From assembly GCA_023381945.1 (NCBI GenBank), contig JAMCQY010000049.1, forward strand, positions 1 through 47,689: 47,689 nt of DNA. The letters are read 5' to 3'. The stretch comes from Deltaproteobacteria bacterium. GTDB lineage: Bacteria > Desulfobacterota > Desulfobaccia > Desulfobaccales > 0-14-0-80-60-11. Below, piece by piece: positions 1 through 9,900 of this stretch. The notes below the pieces were generated by a model. That model did not search any database and was not told the origin of the DNA. It saw only the letters and a program-made list of their open reading frames with translations. How positions within the stretch are numbered: the stretch's first letter is position 1; every line of letters begins with the position of its first letter. A program made the position numbers and the translations under genes.

Positions 1-476
1 ACTTTCAAGCCCGTCTGCAAGGGGACGGTTACCGGGGCTCGAGCCATAATGGCCGGCGCTTCCCGTTCCACCGGGCGGCGCTCCAAGGTATGAACCGGGC
101 CCAAGTCGTCCAGGGGATGGCCCAGGGCGTCCACCACGCGGCCCAGCAGCGCCTCCCCCACCGGCACATCCAGCACGCGGCCGGTGCGCCGGGCCTCGGC
201 GCCGGCCTGTAATTCGCCAATTTCTCCCAGGAGGACGACGCCCGCCTCGGTGGGGTCCACGTTATAAGCTACGCCCAGCAAGCCACCCGGGAAGCGGATA
301 AGCTCCTCCGCCTTCACCCCAGGTAAGCCTTCCACCAGGGCAATGCCGTTGCCCACCGAACGGACGCGGCCCACCTCCATGGTTTTGAGTCCTGGTTGGT
401 AGCCGCTTAACGCCTGCTCCAGGACCGCGACCATGTCGTCCAATAAGGCGCCCAGTTCCTGTCGTTCTTGATTCAT
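1..476 (-). CDS. atpA: N-ATPase alpha subunit, N-terminal part (cut by window edge)
   Basis: The reading frame opens at an ATG at 476 and runs off the left edge, giving about 158 residues that begin MNQERQELGALLDDMVAVLE. The region has the usual alpha-subunit N-terminal beta-barrel flow (VGNGIALVEGLPGVKAEELI, then GVVLLGEIGEL and GRVLDVPVGEALLGRVVDALG). In the F1 head alpha alternates with beta and carries the non-catalytic nucleotide sites; the Walker A region lies outside the window. The start is five bases after the atpF stop, so the two are co-transcribed. Alpha following b is the order expected for N-ATPase operons (DCQRBEFAG). Identification as an ATP synthase alpha subunit is secure; only the missing C-terminal part is unseen. 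Confidence 0.93.
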   Translation of the reverse strand, partial: MNQERQELGALLDDMVAVLEQALSGYQPGLKTMEVGRVRSVGNGIALVEGLPGVKAEELIRFPGGLLGVAYNVDPTEAGVVLLGEIGELQAGAEARRTGRVLDVPVGEALLGRVVDALGHPLDDLGPVHTLERRPVEREAPAIMARAPVTVPLQTGLK

Positions 477-481
477 GCGCT

Positions 482-1246
482 TCACTTGGCGGTTTTCTGG
501 AAAGCCTGGGAGAGTTCTTCCCCCAGGGTGTCCAGGAAACTCCCTAAACTCCAGGCAAGCTTGCGGGAACGGGTGGTGAGTTCGATCCCGGCCAGCAATT
601 CGCCGGAGGTGGTAAACCGCAAGGCCAGGTTCTGGCCGAAAAGCTCTTGCACCCTCGCCGCGATCTGCTGCCGCAGGGGCTCGGGCAACTCAAAAGCGGT
701 GCTGACGAGCAGCTCGCCCCCGGTCTCCTGGACGGATTCCCGGATGGCGGCCTGTTCTTCAGCAGTCAGTTGCTGGAGGCGCTCCAGAAAGACCTCGGCC
801 AGGCGCTGCTCCAACTCCAGGTCGGCCATTTGCTGCAAGACCCGGCGGGAGATGGCCAAAACCTCCTGGGCCAGACGCTGCTTGAGATTTTGGAAAAAGG
901 TCTCTTTTTCTTGCTCCAAGGAAGCCGCCCATTTTTGGCGAATCTGCTCCACTTCTTGCCTGGCCAGGGCAAAAAGCTCCTGCTTATGGGCTTCCGCCTG
1001 ATGCTCGGCCACGCTCAGCATCTCCTGCCGTTGATCTTCAATATCCCGGACCTTCTGGCGCAGCGAGGCCTCCTCTTGCTCCGCTGCCTGCCTTTTTTGC
1101 TGGGCCTCTGTCAACTGGGCGGCGATCTTGCCTTCCCGGGCGGCCATGGCGGCCACTATCGGACCATAGAGAAAGCGTTTCAGCAGGGCCACCAGGATCA
1201 GGAAGTTGACGATTTGGGCGGCCGCGGTAAACCAGTTGATCAGCAC
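482..1246 (-). CDS. atpF: N-ATPase b subunit, long b-delta type
   Basis: Peripheral-stalk subunit of the membrane ATPase. An N-terminal membrane segment (INWFTAAAQIVNFLILVALL) is followed by a long charged coiled coil. The C-terminal stretch (ELLAGIELTTRSRKLAWSLGSFLDTL, read in parts) resembles the C-terminal region of the delta/OSCP subunit, and there is no separate delta gene here; long b subunits replacing delta are typical of N-ATPases. The open frame reaches back to 1297, inside atpE, but I choose the GTG at 1246: GGAGG from the last atpE codons lies about eight bases upstream and the protein then starts just before the membrane helix. That gives 254 residues. It follows atpE directly and precedes atpA by five bases. 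Confidence 0.88.
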   Translation of the reverse strand: MLINWFTAAAQIVNFLILVALLKRFLYGPIVAAMAAREGKIAAQLTEAQQKRQAAEQEEASLRQKVRDIEDQRQEMLSVAEHQAEAHKQELFALARQEVEQIRQKWAASLEQEKETFFQNLKQRLAQEVLAISRRVLQQMADLELEQRLAEVFLERLQQLTAEEQAAIRESVQETGGELLVSTAFELPEPLRQQIAARVQELFGQNLALRFTTSGELLAGIELTTRSRKLAWSLGSFLDTLGEELSQAFQKTAK

Positions 1247-1250
1247 GGGG

Positions 1251-1529
1251 TCAGCCTCCGGCCTTGGCGACCACGTAATTCCAGAAGGGGTTGGCAAAGA
1301 TAAGGATCATGGCCACCACCAGGCAATAAATGGCCAGTGATTCGATCATGGCCAGGCCGACGAACAGGGTGCGGGCGATGGCGGCGGCTTCATCGGGCTG
1401 CTGGGCCATGGCGGCCAGGGCCTGGGTGATGGCCCGGCCTTGGGCCAAAGCCGGGCCGATGGAGCCAATGGCGATGGTCAGGCCGGCGACGATGATGGAA
1501 ACCACGCCGATAATCTCAAGAGCACTCAT
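1251..1529 (-). CDS. atpE: N-ATPase c subunit (rotor ring) with Na+ signature
   Basis: A 92-residue two-helix proteolipid forming the membrane rotor ring. Helix 1 contains GSIGPALAQG and helix 2 contains AMIESLAIYCLV. The carboxylate Glu63 is followed by Ser64, with Tyr68 four residues further on; Gln30 in helix 1 lies 33 residues before Glu63. This matches the spacing of the Gln32/Glu65/Ser66/Tyr70 Na+ site known from Ilyobacter tartaricus, although the position matching Thr67 is Leu here. A Na+-translocating ring is therefore predicted from the sequence. GGAGG lies about 13 bases before the ATG, a rather long spacing. Its end provides the ribosome-binding site for atpF. Confidence 0.95.
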   Translation of the reverse strand: MSALEIIGVVSIIVAGLTIAIGSIGPALAQGRAITQALAAMAQQPDEAAAIARTLFVGLAMIESLAIYCLVVAMILIFANPFWNYVVAKAGG

Positions 1530-1537
1530 ATTTTTCT

Positions 1538-2275
1538 TTAATCCTCCTTCGCAGCAGCGGATTCCCGGTTTTCTATATTCGCCTCAGGCATAAGGGCTTC
1601 CCTTTTTTCTTCATGGGCCTGGACCGCGGAAGCAATATAAACGGTGGCCAGCACGGCAAAGATGAAGGCCTGGACCTGGCCGATGAGCAACTCCAGCGCT
1701 TGCATGATCAAGGGAAAAAACAGCGGCACCACCGCCAGCAGAATGGCTCCGATCATGGCGCCGCTCATGACGTTGCCAAACAGGCGCACCGCCAGGGCCA
1801 GGGTGCGGGTCAGTTCGGAGAGGATATGAAATGGCAGCATCAACACCGTGGGCTTCACGTAGTGGCTCAGGTAACCCCGCAGTCCCTCCTGGGCGATGCC
1901 GTAAATCGGCACCGCTACCATAACACAGAGGGCCAGGGCCGCGGTGGTGGACAGGGAATAGGTGGGCGGATGAAAACCGGGAATTATCGTCAAAAGACTG
2001 GAGCATGAAATGAAGACGAACAGCGTGCCGATGAACGGCAGATAAATCCCGGGATCCTGTTGGCTGATTTGCCTGATCTGTTCCCGCATGCCTCCCACCA
2101 GGACTTCCAGCAAGTTTTGCCAGGGAGAGATTTTTTCTCCGGTGGACAGCCTGCGGGTCACCAGCCACGACCCCAGCGCCAGGAGCGCCATCACCAGCCA
2201 GGTGTAGAGGATAGTGGCATTCAGCAGCACCGGCCCCCGTTGCCAGAGCACCCACTGGTCCAAACTGAGTTCCAT
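1538..2275 (-). CDS. atpB: N-ATPase a subunit
   Basis: Stator membrane subunit that forms the ion half-channels against the c ring; 245 residues with several hydrophobic helices. The family signature is present: SELTRTLALAVRLFGNVMSG, containing the essential arginine of helix 4, followed by a helix ending GQVQAFIFAVLATVYI. The C-terminus is a short charged tail. The start has GGAG six bases upstream. It lies 65 bp downstream of the cyclase-kinase gene that interrupts the operon and nine bases before the atpE start. Assignment to AtpB is clear. Confidence 0.95.
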   Translation of the reverse strand: MELSLDQWVLWQRGPVLLNATILYTWLVMALLALGSWLVTRRLSTGEKISPWQNLLEVLVGGMREQIRQISQQDPGIYLPFIGTLFVFISCSSLLTIIPGFHPPTYSLSTTAALALCVMVAVPIYGIAQEGLRGYLSHYVKPTVLMLPFHILSELTRTLALAVRLFGNVMSGAMIGAILLAVVPLFFPLIMQALELLIGQVQAFIFAVLATVYIASAVQAHEEKREALMPEANIENRESAAAKED

Positions 2276-2340
2276 TTGCGGCTCCGCTTGGCCTCTTGCA
2301 AAATCAAAAAGTTGGAACTGCCTTGGGCGAGTTCAATCGT

Positions 2341-4143
2341 TTATTCGTTGGCGCTTTGAAGGCTAAAGTAAAATGTGGAGCCTTTCCCGGGTTCGGATTC
2401 CACCCGGATGCGGCCGCCGTGGCGTTCCACGATTTTCTTGCAAATGGCCAAGCCCATACCGGTCCCGGGATATTTCTCTCTGGAATGCAACCGCTCGAAC
2501 ATATCGAAAATTCGTTCAAAATTTTCGGACGCGATGCCGATGCCATTGTCCTTCACGAAGATCTGCGTCTCGTGATCCAGGCGTTCGGCGCCGATATGCA
2601 CTTCTATGGGCTGGTCGGTACGAAATTTCAGGGCGTTGCCGATGAGGTTCTGAAAGACCCGGTGCAATTGCACAGGATCAGCCATCACCGTGGGCAAGTC
2701 GTCCCGAATTATCCGGGCGCGATTTTCATCAATAGCTGGTTGTAAATCTTTAAGCACCTCGTCTATGACTACATTACAGTCGGTGGGCTCGAATTCTTTG
2801 CCTCCAGTGCTTACCCGTGAAAAAATCAGCAGGTCGTCGATCAGTTCCTGCATGCGTATTGCGGCGCCCGAAGCCTGAGAAATGAAAGTCTTGGCGTCAT
2901 CGTCCAGTTCAGCACCATATCGCCGCTCCAGCAAATTTAGAAAACCTGACACCGTAATCAGCGGTTCTTTTAAGTCGTGGGAAGCCACGTGGGCGAAATA
3001 CTCCAATTCGGCATTGGAGCGGGACAATTCTTTGGTCTTCTGGACCAGCTCGGCGGTGCGCTCCTTAACCCGCTTCTCAAGTTCCGCGTGGGACCGAACT
3101 AAAGTTTCTTGCGCTTGCTTGCGCAGGGTGATGTCCTCGATGACCAATAAGATAAGGTGGGACTTCGCTTGCTGCTGTTCGATGCGCCTGGCGATCAGCC
3201 TCATGGCCTTGCGGCCTATGGCCGGGAAGTCATGCTCCATCTCAAAGTCGTCAAAGCCGGCATTATTCGGGATAATATTCCCCAATAGTTCTAGAAAACG
3301 TGGAATATTCCATTGGCCATTGCCCAGGTCATAAATAAACCGTCCTTCCGTTTCCTCGGGGGTAACCTGAAAAGTTTGGTAAAAAGAAGGAATTGCCCAT
3401 ACTACTCGCAAATCTTTATCCAGCACCATCATAGGCTCCCCGATGGTCTCAACAATTCTGCCCGCCAAATCCATGTAGTTCAGGGCTTCTCGCAGCACCC
3501 GCTCTTTGGCCTCGGTTTCGACCCTTTGGCTCTCCAACTCCCGCCTTTTGATCTCCAATTCCTCAAGTTCTTGCTGGAGCTTCTCTTTAGTCTTGTCTTC
3601 AATTTCTCCCAATGGCTTGCGTTCACCAATTATCCGGTACACCCGAATGGGCTTCTCAATATTCTTGACCTCTTGCTCCCCTAAGTATTCGTATTCCAGG
3701 GGCAGCTTTTTTTCCACGTGATCGTATGCCGTCTCTGAAATACAGATTCCCCCGCCCTCCGCCAGGCTCTCTATCCTGGCGGTGATGTTCACGCCGTCAC
3801 CATAAAGACGCCCATCCGCCTCGATCACATCGCCAAGATTGACCCCGATACGAAACTCCATCCGGCGGTCCTCGGGTAGCTCCTTGTTGCGCACCCCGAT
3901 CTCTTTTTGAATAGTTACGGCACAGTCCACTGCGTCCACTACACTGGCGAACTCAGCCAGGATGTTGTCTCCGGGAGAATCCACCACACGGCCGTGGTAT
4001 TGCTGGATTATCCCGGTAATCATTTCCCGGTAGCTCTTTAAAATTTGGACCGTGGCAATCTCGTCTTTTCCCATCAAGAGGCTATAGCCTTTGACATCGG
4101 CACTCAGGATTGCACACAGTTTGCGCGAGCTACCTTCTTCCAT
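2341..4143 (-). CDS. adenylate/guanylate cyclase - PAS - histidine kinase fusion
   Basis: A 600-residue cytoplasmic signalling protein lying inside the ATPase operon. Residues about 8-170 are a class III nucleotide cyclase domain with a metal-binding aspartate in SADVKGYS and a second in DSPGDNILAEF, and the signature LYGDGVNITARIESLA. A coiled coil (about 185-220) leads to a PAS domain (about 225-345), a second coiled coil, and a HisKA domain with phospho-accepting His389 in VASHDLKEPL. The C-terminal HATPase has N, G1 and G2 boxes (NLIGNALKF, DNGIGI, GTGMGLAI). No receiver domain or membrane helix is visible. The open frame extends to 4230, but that part lies in a mobile repeat, so I choose the ATG at 4143. 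Cyclase and kinase in one chain is an uncommon combination; substrate and signal are unknown. Confidence 0.88.
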   Translation of the reverse strand: MEEGSSRKLCAILSADVKGYSLLMGKDEIATVQILKSYREMITGIIQQYHGRVVDSPGDNILAEFASVVDAVDCAVTIQKEIGVRNKELPEDRRMEFRIGVNLGDVIEADGRLYGDGVNITARIESLAEGGGICISETAYDHVEKKLPLEYEYLGEQEVKNIEKPIRVYRIIGERKPLGEIEDKTKEKLQQELEELEIKRRELESQRVETEAKERVLREALNYMDLAGRIVETIGEPMMVLDKDLRVVWAIPSFYQTFQVTPEETEGRFIYDLGNGQWNIPRFLELLGNIIPNNAGFDDFEMEHDFPAIGRKAMRLIARRIEQQQAKSHLILLVIEDITLRKQAQETLVRSHAELEKRVKERTAELVQKTKELSRSNAELEYFAHVASHDLKEPLITVSGFLNLLERRYGAELDDDAKTFISQASGAAIRMQELIDDLLIFSRVSTGGKEFEPTDCNVVIDEVLKDLQPAIDENRARIIRDDLPTVMADPVQLHRVFQNLIGNALKFRTDQPIEVHIGAERLDHETQIFVKDNGIGIASENFERIFDMFERLHSREKYPGTGMGLAICKKIVERHGGRIRVESEPGKGSTFYFSLQSANE

Positions 4144-4161
4144 TATCACAGCCTCAGGAAT

Positions 4162-4288
4162 TATAGCGATTGCCAAAAATAATTTCTTGTAGGGGCGCAC
4201 CCGCGTGTGCGCCCTCCTGCGGGCGGACACATGGGTCCGCCCCTACAATCCATCGGGTTATCGGAAAAAACTATTGGCAAACGCTATA
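4162..4288. repeat. MITE-like inverted-repeat element, copy 1
   Basis: A 127-bp non-coding element bounded by TATAGCGATTGCCAAAA at one end and a slightly diverged inverted copy ending CGCTATA at the other. Inside is a nested palindrome whose arms begin GTAGGGGCG and end CGCCCCTAC. It is nearly identical, in opposite orientation, to the element at 34109-34234 (six mismatches and one gap by eye). It lies 18 bp upstream of the chosen start of the cyclase-kinase gene and must be part of that gene's leader or promoter region. It encodes no protein, so it would need a transposase supplied elsewhere. Confidence 0.85.
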
Positions 4289-4412
4289 ATCGCGATGGGT
4301 CGCCTCAGACGAAAAAAGGACCTGTTAATCATATAATACCCCTCCATATTAATAGCAATTGAATGATTTAAATAAGAAATGGCCACAAACAGGTTTTGGC
4401 AAGCGACTCCGC

Positions 4413-4730
4413 CTATTGGTCATTTTCGATCTTTTTGCGCTCCTGGCTGACCCAATGCCAGGCGTTCAGCGCCCCCAGAATAATCCCGCCCAGGAGCAGC
4501 ATCAGAGTCCAGGAGTAGCGGCTGGGCCAGGTGCGGTCGATCCAGGCGCCCAAGAGGGCTCCGGCCACGGCGGGCAGCGCCACCGACCAGCCAATAAGGC
4601 CGATCATCCCTAAACCGAACCAGACGCCTTCCCGCTTGCGGCCTTTGGCCTTCAGCTTCCGGTCTTCCTTGCGGCTCGCCTGCCGGGAGAATTTCCCTCC
4701 AGGCGGACTTTCATCGGGCAATTTTTCCAC
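4413..4730 (-). CDS. AtpQ/AtpI-like small membrane protein, second copy
   Basis: A 105-residue protein with a basic N-terminal stretch and two hydrophobic helices. Its core (VWFGLGMIGLIGWSVALP, GAWIDRTWPSRYSWTLML, NAWHWVSQE) closely parallels the protein encoded just upstream, so the two are tandem paralogs. AtpI-family proteins help assemble the c ring; in N-ATPase operons AtpQ is the AtpI-like member and AtpR follows it. Here the AtpR position holds this second AtpQ-like gene. The start lies inside the end of the preceding gene (20-base overlap), suggesting translational coupling. The next gene downstream is the cyclase-kinase, after about 270 bp that include the MITE. Confidence 0.8.
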   Translation of the reverse strand: MEKLPDESPPGGKFSRQASRKEDRKLKAKGRKREGVWFGLGMIGLIGWSVALPAVAGALLGAWIDRTWPSRYSWTLMLLLGGIILGALNAWHWVSQERKKIENDQ

Positions 4731-5073
4731 GGTTATTGCCCTCTTCTTGCTGTTCTTTCTCTATGGCCTTATGCTCCCGGTTTATCCACAGCCAGGCATT
4801 GATACAACCGATGACCACCCCCAAAATCAAGCAAGCTAGTGTCCATGAATGCCTGCCCGGCCAATGCTTATCAATCCATATTCCCAAAGCAATGCAGACC
4901 AATATAGGCAGGGCTACCGACCATCCCACCAAGCCGAACATGCCCAGGCCGAACCACACTGCTTTTGATTTGCGCCTTCGGGCCTTCAGCTTTCGGGCCT
5001 CTTTGCGGCTCACCTGCCGGAGAAAATCCTTCCTTGCGGCGGGCCTGTCCCCGGGAGAATCTGGTTCAGGCAT
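4711..5073 (-). CDS. atpQ: AtpQ (AtpI-like) N-ATPase assembly protein
   Basis: A 120-residue membrane protein with a charged N-terminus (RQVSRKEARKLKARRRK), a first helix with FGLGMFGLVGWSVALP, a GIWIDKHWPGRHSWTL linker typical of AtpI-type proteins, a second helix and a charged tail. It occupies the position of atpQ directly after atpC in the canonical N-ATPase gene order and overlaps atpC by eight bases. AtpQ is thought to contribute to cation binding or c-ring assembly in N-ATPases. It is followed immediately by a paralog, which is unusual. Assigned as atpQ by position and similarity. Confidence 0.8.
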   Translation of the reverse strand: MPEPDSPGDRPAARKDFLRQVSRKEARKLKARRRKSKAVWFGLGMFGLVGWSVALPILVCIALGIWIDKHWPGRHSWTLACLILGVVIGCINAWLWINREHKAIEKEQQEEGNNRGKIAR

Positions 5074-5458
5074 ATTCCTCCAGTTTAAGAAAGCGCCGAA
5101 TAAAATTGGCTTCCAGGTTGGCCAGGGCTGAACGGGCCCGTTTGTCCTGGTCGGTCAGGACCTTGAAGGTCTGCTCCACGGTGGCCTTGAGCCTGCCCAA
5201 CTCCGGCCCTAGCACTGCCTGGCGGGTGGAGACCAGGACCTCCGGGCCGCACTTTACCAGGATGCCCTCGTCCACCGCCAGAAACATTTCGTCTTCGTCT
5301 CCGGCCTTCACAAAAGAAAGCAGACCCGGCACCAGGGGGGCCACGAAGTCGATGTGCCGGGGCAGGAGGCAAAAGGAACCGTTTTCAGCTTCGGCAGTCA
5401 CCTTGACTACCTCTTCATCCACCAGCACTTCCGTAGGCAGCAGCACTTTCAGTCTCAT
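5066..5458 (-). CDS. atpC: N-ATPase epsilon subunit
   Basis: Central-stalk epsilon subunit of F1-type ATPases, 130 residues. The N-terminal beta-sandwich begins MRLKVLLPTEVLVDEEVVKV and includes LLPRHIDFVAPLVPG, the N-ATPase version of the LLPGHAPFVA motif. A helical C-terminal part follows (QDKRARSALANLEANFIRRFLKLEEY). The frame is open to 5518, but the extra N-terminus would be encoded by a spacer palindrome, so the ATG at 5458 is chosen. It follows atpD with 81 bp between, nearly all repeat, and overlaps atpQ by eight bases. Confidence 0.92.
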   Translation of the reverse strand: MRLKVLLPTEVLVDEEVVKVTAEAENGSFCLLPRHIDFVAPLVPGLLSFVKAGDEDEMFLAVDEGILVKCGPEVLVSTRQAVLGPELGRLKATVEQTFKVLTDQDKRARSALANLEANFIRRFLKLEEYA

Positions 5459-5476
5459 GGCTTTCCGAAAAATTTC

Positions 5477-5535
5477 TGTAGGGGCGCACCTTGTGTGCGC
5501 CATCAGGGGGGCGGACACACGGGTCCGCCCCTACC
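5477..5535. repeat. palindromic GTAGGGGCG repeat between atpD and atpC
   Basis: A hairpin-forming repeat with outer arms GTAGGGGCGCAC and GTCCGCCCCTAC (one mismatch) and an internal GTGTGCGCC/GGCGGACAC section. It resembles the core nested within the two MITE copies and occurs within the ATPase transcription unit, where it could fold in the mRNA and adjust atpD relative to atpC levels (inference). Confidence 0.8.
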
Positions 5536-5539
5536 GTCA

Positions 5540-6943
<1,404 letters not shown>

Positions 6944-9900
6944 TCAAATGGTGGTGGAAGTGAATTTTTGCTTTTTCACCTCAGAATTCCATTTCCACAG
7001 GGTGAAAATACAGGGGTAGATCAGGAGTTCCATGATAAAGGAGGTGATCACCCCTCCCACCATGGGGGCGGCGATGCGTTTCATCATATCGGCGCCGGTG
7101 CCGGTGCTCCACATGATGGGCAGCAGACCCACGAGGATGGCCATGACGGTCATCAACTTGGGACGCAGGCGCAGCACCGCGCCGTGCATCACCGCTTCTT
7201 CCAGATCGTCCAGGGTCTTCATGCGTCCTTCGTCTAGGGCGCGGTGGTAGGCGATATCCAGGTACAGGAGCATCACCACCCCGGTTTCGGCGTCCAGTCC
7301 CGCCAGGGCGATGAGGCCCACCACCACCGCCACGCTGACGTCGTAACCCAGCGCCCAAATGAGCCAGGTAGCCCCCACCAGGGAGAAGGGGACCGCCAGG
7401 AAGACGATGGCCACCTTGGCCAGAGACGCGGTGTTAATATAAAGCAGGATAAAGACCAGCACTATAGCTATGGGGATGATCAGCTTCAGTCGCGCCCGGG
7501 CCTCTTGCAGGTATTCAAACTGGCCGCTCCACAGGGTGCTATAGCCGGGCGGCAGCTTGACGCCGGCCTCGATGGCTTTTTTGGCATTTTCCACGTAAGT
7601 GCCTAAGTCGATATCCCGGATGTCTACATAGGTCCAGGCGGTGGGCCGGGCCCCTTCGGTCCGGATCATAGGAGGGCCCAGGGTGGTGCGAATCTTCGCC
7701 ACCTGCTCCATGGGAATCTGCGCCCCGGTAGGCGTGGGGATGAGGATACGGCGCAACATGGACGGCCTTTCCCGGTAGTCCTGAAAATAGCGCAGGTTCA
7801 CGGTATAGCGCTCCAGGCCCTCAACCGTATTGGTAATGTCCATGCCCCCGAGAGCGCTCATGATCACGTCCTGCACGTCGCCCACGGTCAGGCCGTAGCG
7901 GGCGCACTCATCCCGATTGATGGCAAAGTCCGTGTAATATTGGCCGAGAACCCTTTCATAGTAAACGCTAGCGGAGCCGGGAAGCCCTTTGAGGATAACC
8001 TCCGCCTGGTTTGACAGTTCGTCCAGGACTTTCAAGTCCGGACCGATAAATTTCAGGCCCACCGGGGTCTTGATGCCGGTGGAGAGCATGTCGATGCGGG
8101 TACGGATGGGGAAGGTCCAGGCATTGCCAACCCCCGGAAACTTGACGGCCGCGTCCAGGTCCCGGATGAGGTGGTGCGTGGTGTAGCCGGGACGCCAGTA
8201 TTTTTTGTCCTTCAGTTTAATGGTGGTTTCGATCATGTTTATGGGCGCGGGGTCGGTGGCGGAATCGGAGCGCCCCGCCTTGCCGAGGACATGCTCCACC
8301 TCGGGGAAGGTGTGGATGATGCGGTCGGTCTGCTGCATGAACGCCGTGGCTTCGGTGTAGCCGACGCCCGGCATGAGGGTGGGCATGTACAGCAGATCGC
8401 CTTCATCGAGAGGCGGCATGAACTCGGTGCCCAACTGCGAGGCGGGATAGAGGGTGACCCCCATCAGAAGCACCGCCACTAAGATGGCGGTCTTGCGGAA
8501 CCGCAACACAAATTTCAGAACGGGATGGTAGGCGGCCATGGTCACGCGGTTCAGGGGATTGCGCTCTTCTTTGGGGATCTTGCCGGTGATGAAGTAGATC
8601 ATTAAAATGGGGACCACCGTTATTGCCAGGAGAGCGGCGGCCGCCATGGCAAAAGTCTTGGTGTAGGCCAGGGGCTTGAAAAGCCGGCCGGACTCCCCCG
8701 TCAGGCCGAACACCGGCAGGAACGACACGGTGATGATCAACAGGGAGAAGAACAGGGACGGGCCCACCTCCTTGGCCGCCTCTATAATCAGGGGCTCTCG
8801 CGGGGTTCCCGGAGGGGCGCGCTCGATATGTTTGTGGGCGTTTTCGATCATGATCACCGCGGCGTCCACCATGACCCCGATGGCGATGGCGATCCCGCCC
8901 AGGCTCATGATGTTGGCGTTAAGCCCCATCTGGTACATCACGATCAGGGCCATGAGAACGCCCAGGGGCAGATTGACGATGGCCACCAGGGCGCTGCGCA
9001 TATGCAGCAGGAAGACAACGCAGACCAGGGAGACTATCAGCATTTCCTCAAAGAGCTTGCCTTTCAAAGTCTCGATGGCCCGCTCGATAAGAGCAGAGCG
9101 GTCATAAGCGGGAACGATTTCTACACCGGGAGGCAGGGAGGGTAAAAATTCCTTGATTTTCGCCTTCACCCGGTCGATGACCTCCAGGGCGTTCTTGCCG
9201 AAGCGCTGCACCACAATGCCGGCCACCGCCTGCCCTTCGCCGTTGACGTCCGCGATGCCCAACCGGAGTTGCGGCCCCAATTTGACCTGCGCCACATGCT
9301 TGACCTGAACCGGCGTCCCTTTGCCGTCGGTTCCCACCACGATGCTTTCCACGTCCTCGACCTTTTTGATATAGCCCAGTCCCCGGACCAGGTATGCGGT
9401 CTCGGCCTGCTCGATGATCCGGCCCCCCACGTCATTGTTGGACATCCGGATGGCCTCCCTCACCTTGGAGAGGGGGATGCCGTAGGAGGCCAACTTGTTG
9501 GGGTCCACCTTGACCTGGTATTGCTTTTGGTAGCCGCCCACGGAAGCCACTTCGGCCACGTCGCGCACCGTGCGCAAGGCGTAGCGCAGATACCAGTCCT
9601 GCATAGTCCGCAGTTGGGCCAGGTCGTATTTTCCGGTGGTGTCATGCAGAACATATTCGTAGACCCAGCCCACGCCGGTGGCATCCGGACCTAAAGCCGG
9701 GGTGACTCCGGCCGGCAGTCTCCCCGTGAGATAACTCAAATATTCCAGCACCCGGGACCGGGCCCAGTAAATGTCGGTGCCGTCTTGAAAAATGATATAG
9801 GTAAAAGACATGGAGAACATGGACTGGCCCCGCACCACCCTCACGTTCGGGACCGCCAGCATGGTGGTGGCTATGGGGTAAGTCACCTGGTCTTCCACGA

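Noticed and set aside
4144..4230. N-terminal 29-residue extension of the cyclase-kinase (MSARRRAHTRVRPYKK)
   Set aside because: The extension is encoded by the MITE and a short spacer; the cyclase domain begins normally at the ATG at 4143.
5459..5518. Upstream extension of atpC (MSAPLMAHTRCAPTEIFRKA)
   Set aside because: It is encoded mostly by a palindromic spacer repeat, whereas epsilon subunits begin at the strand MRLKVLLP.
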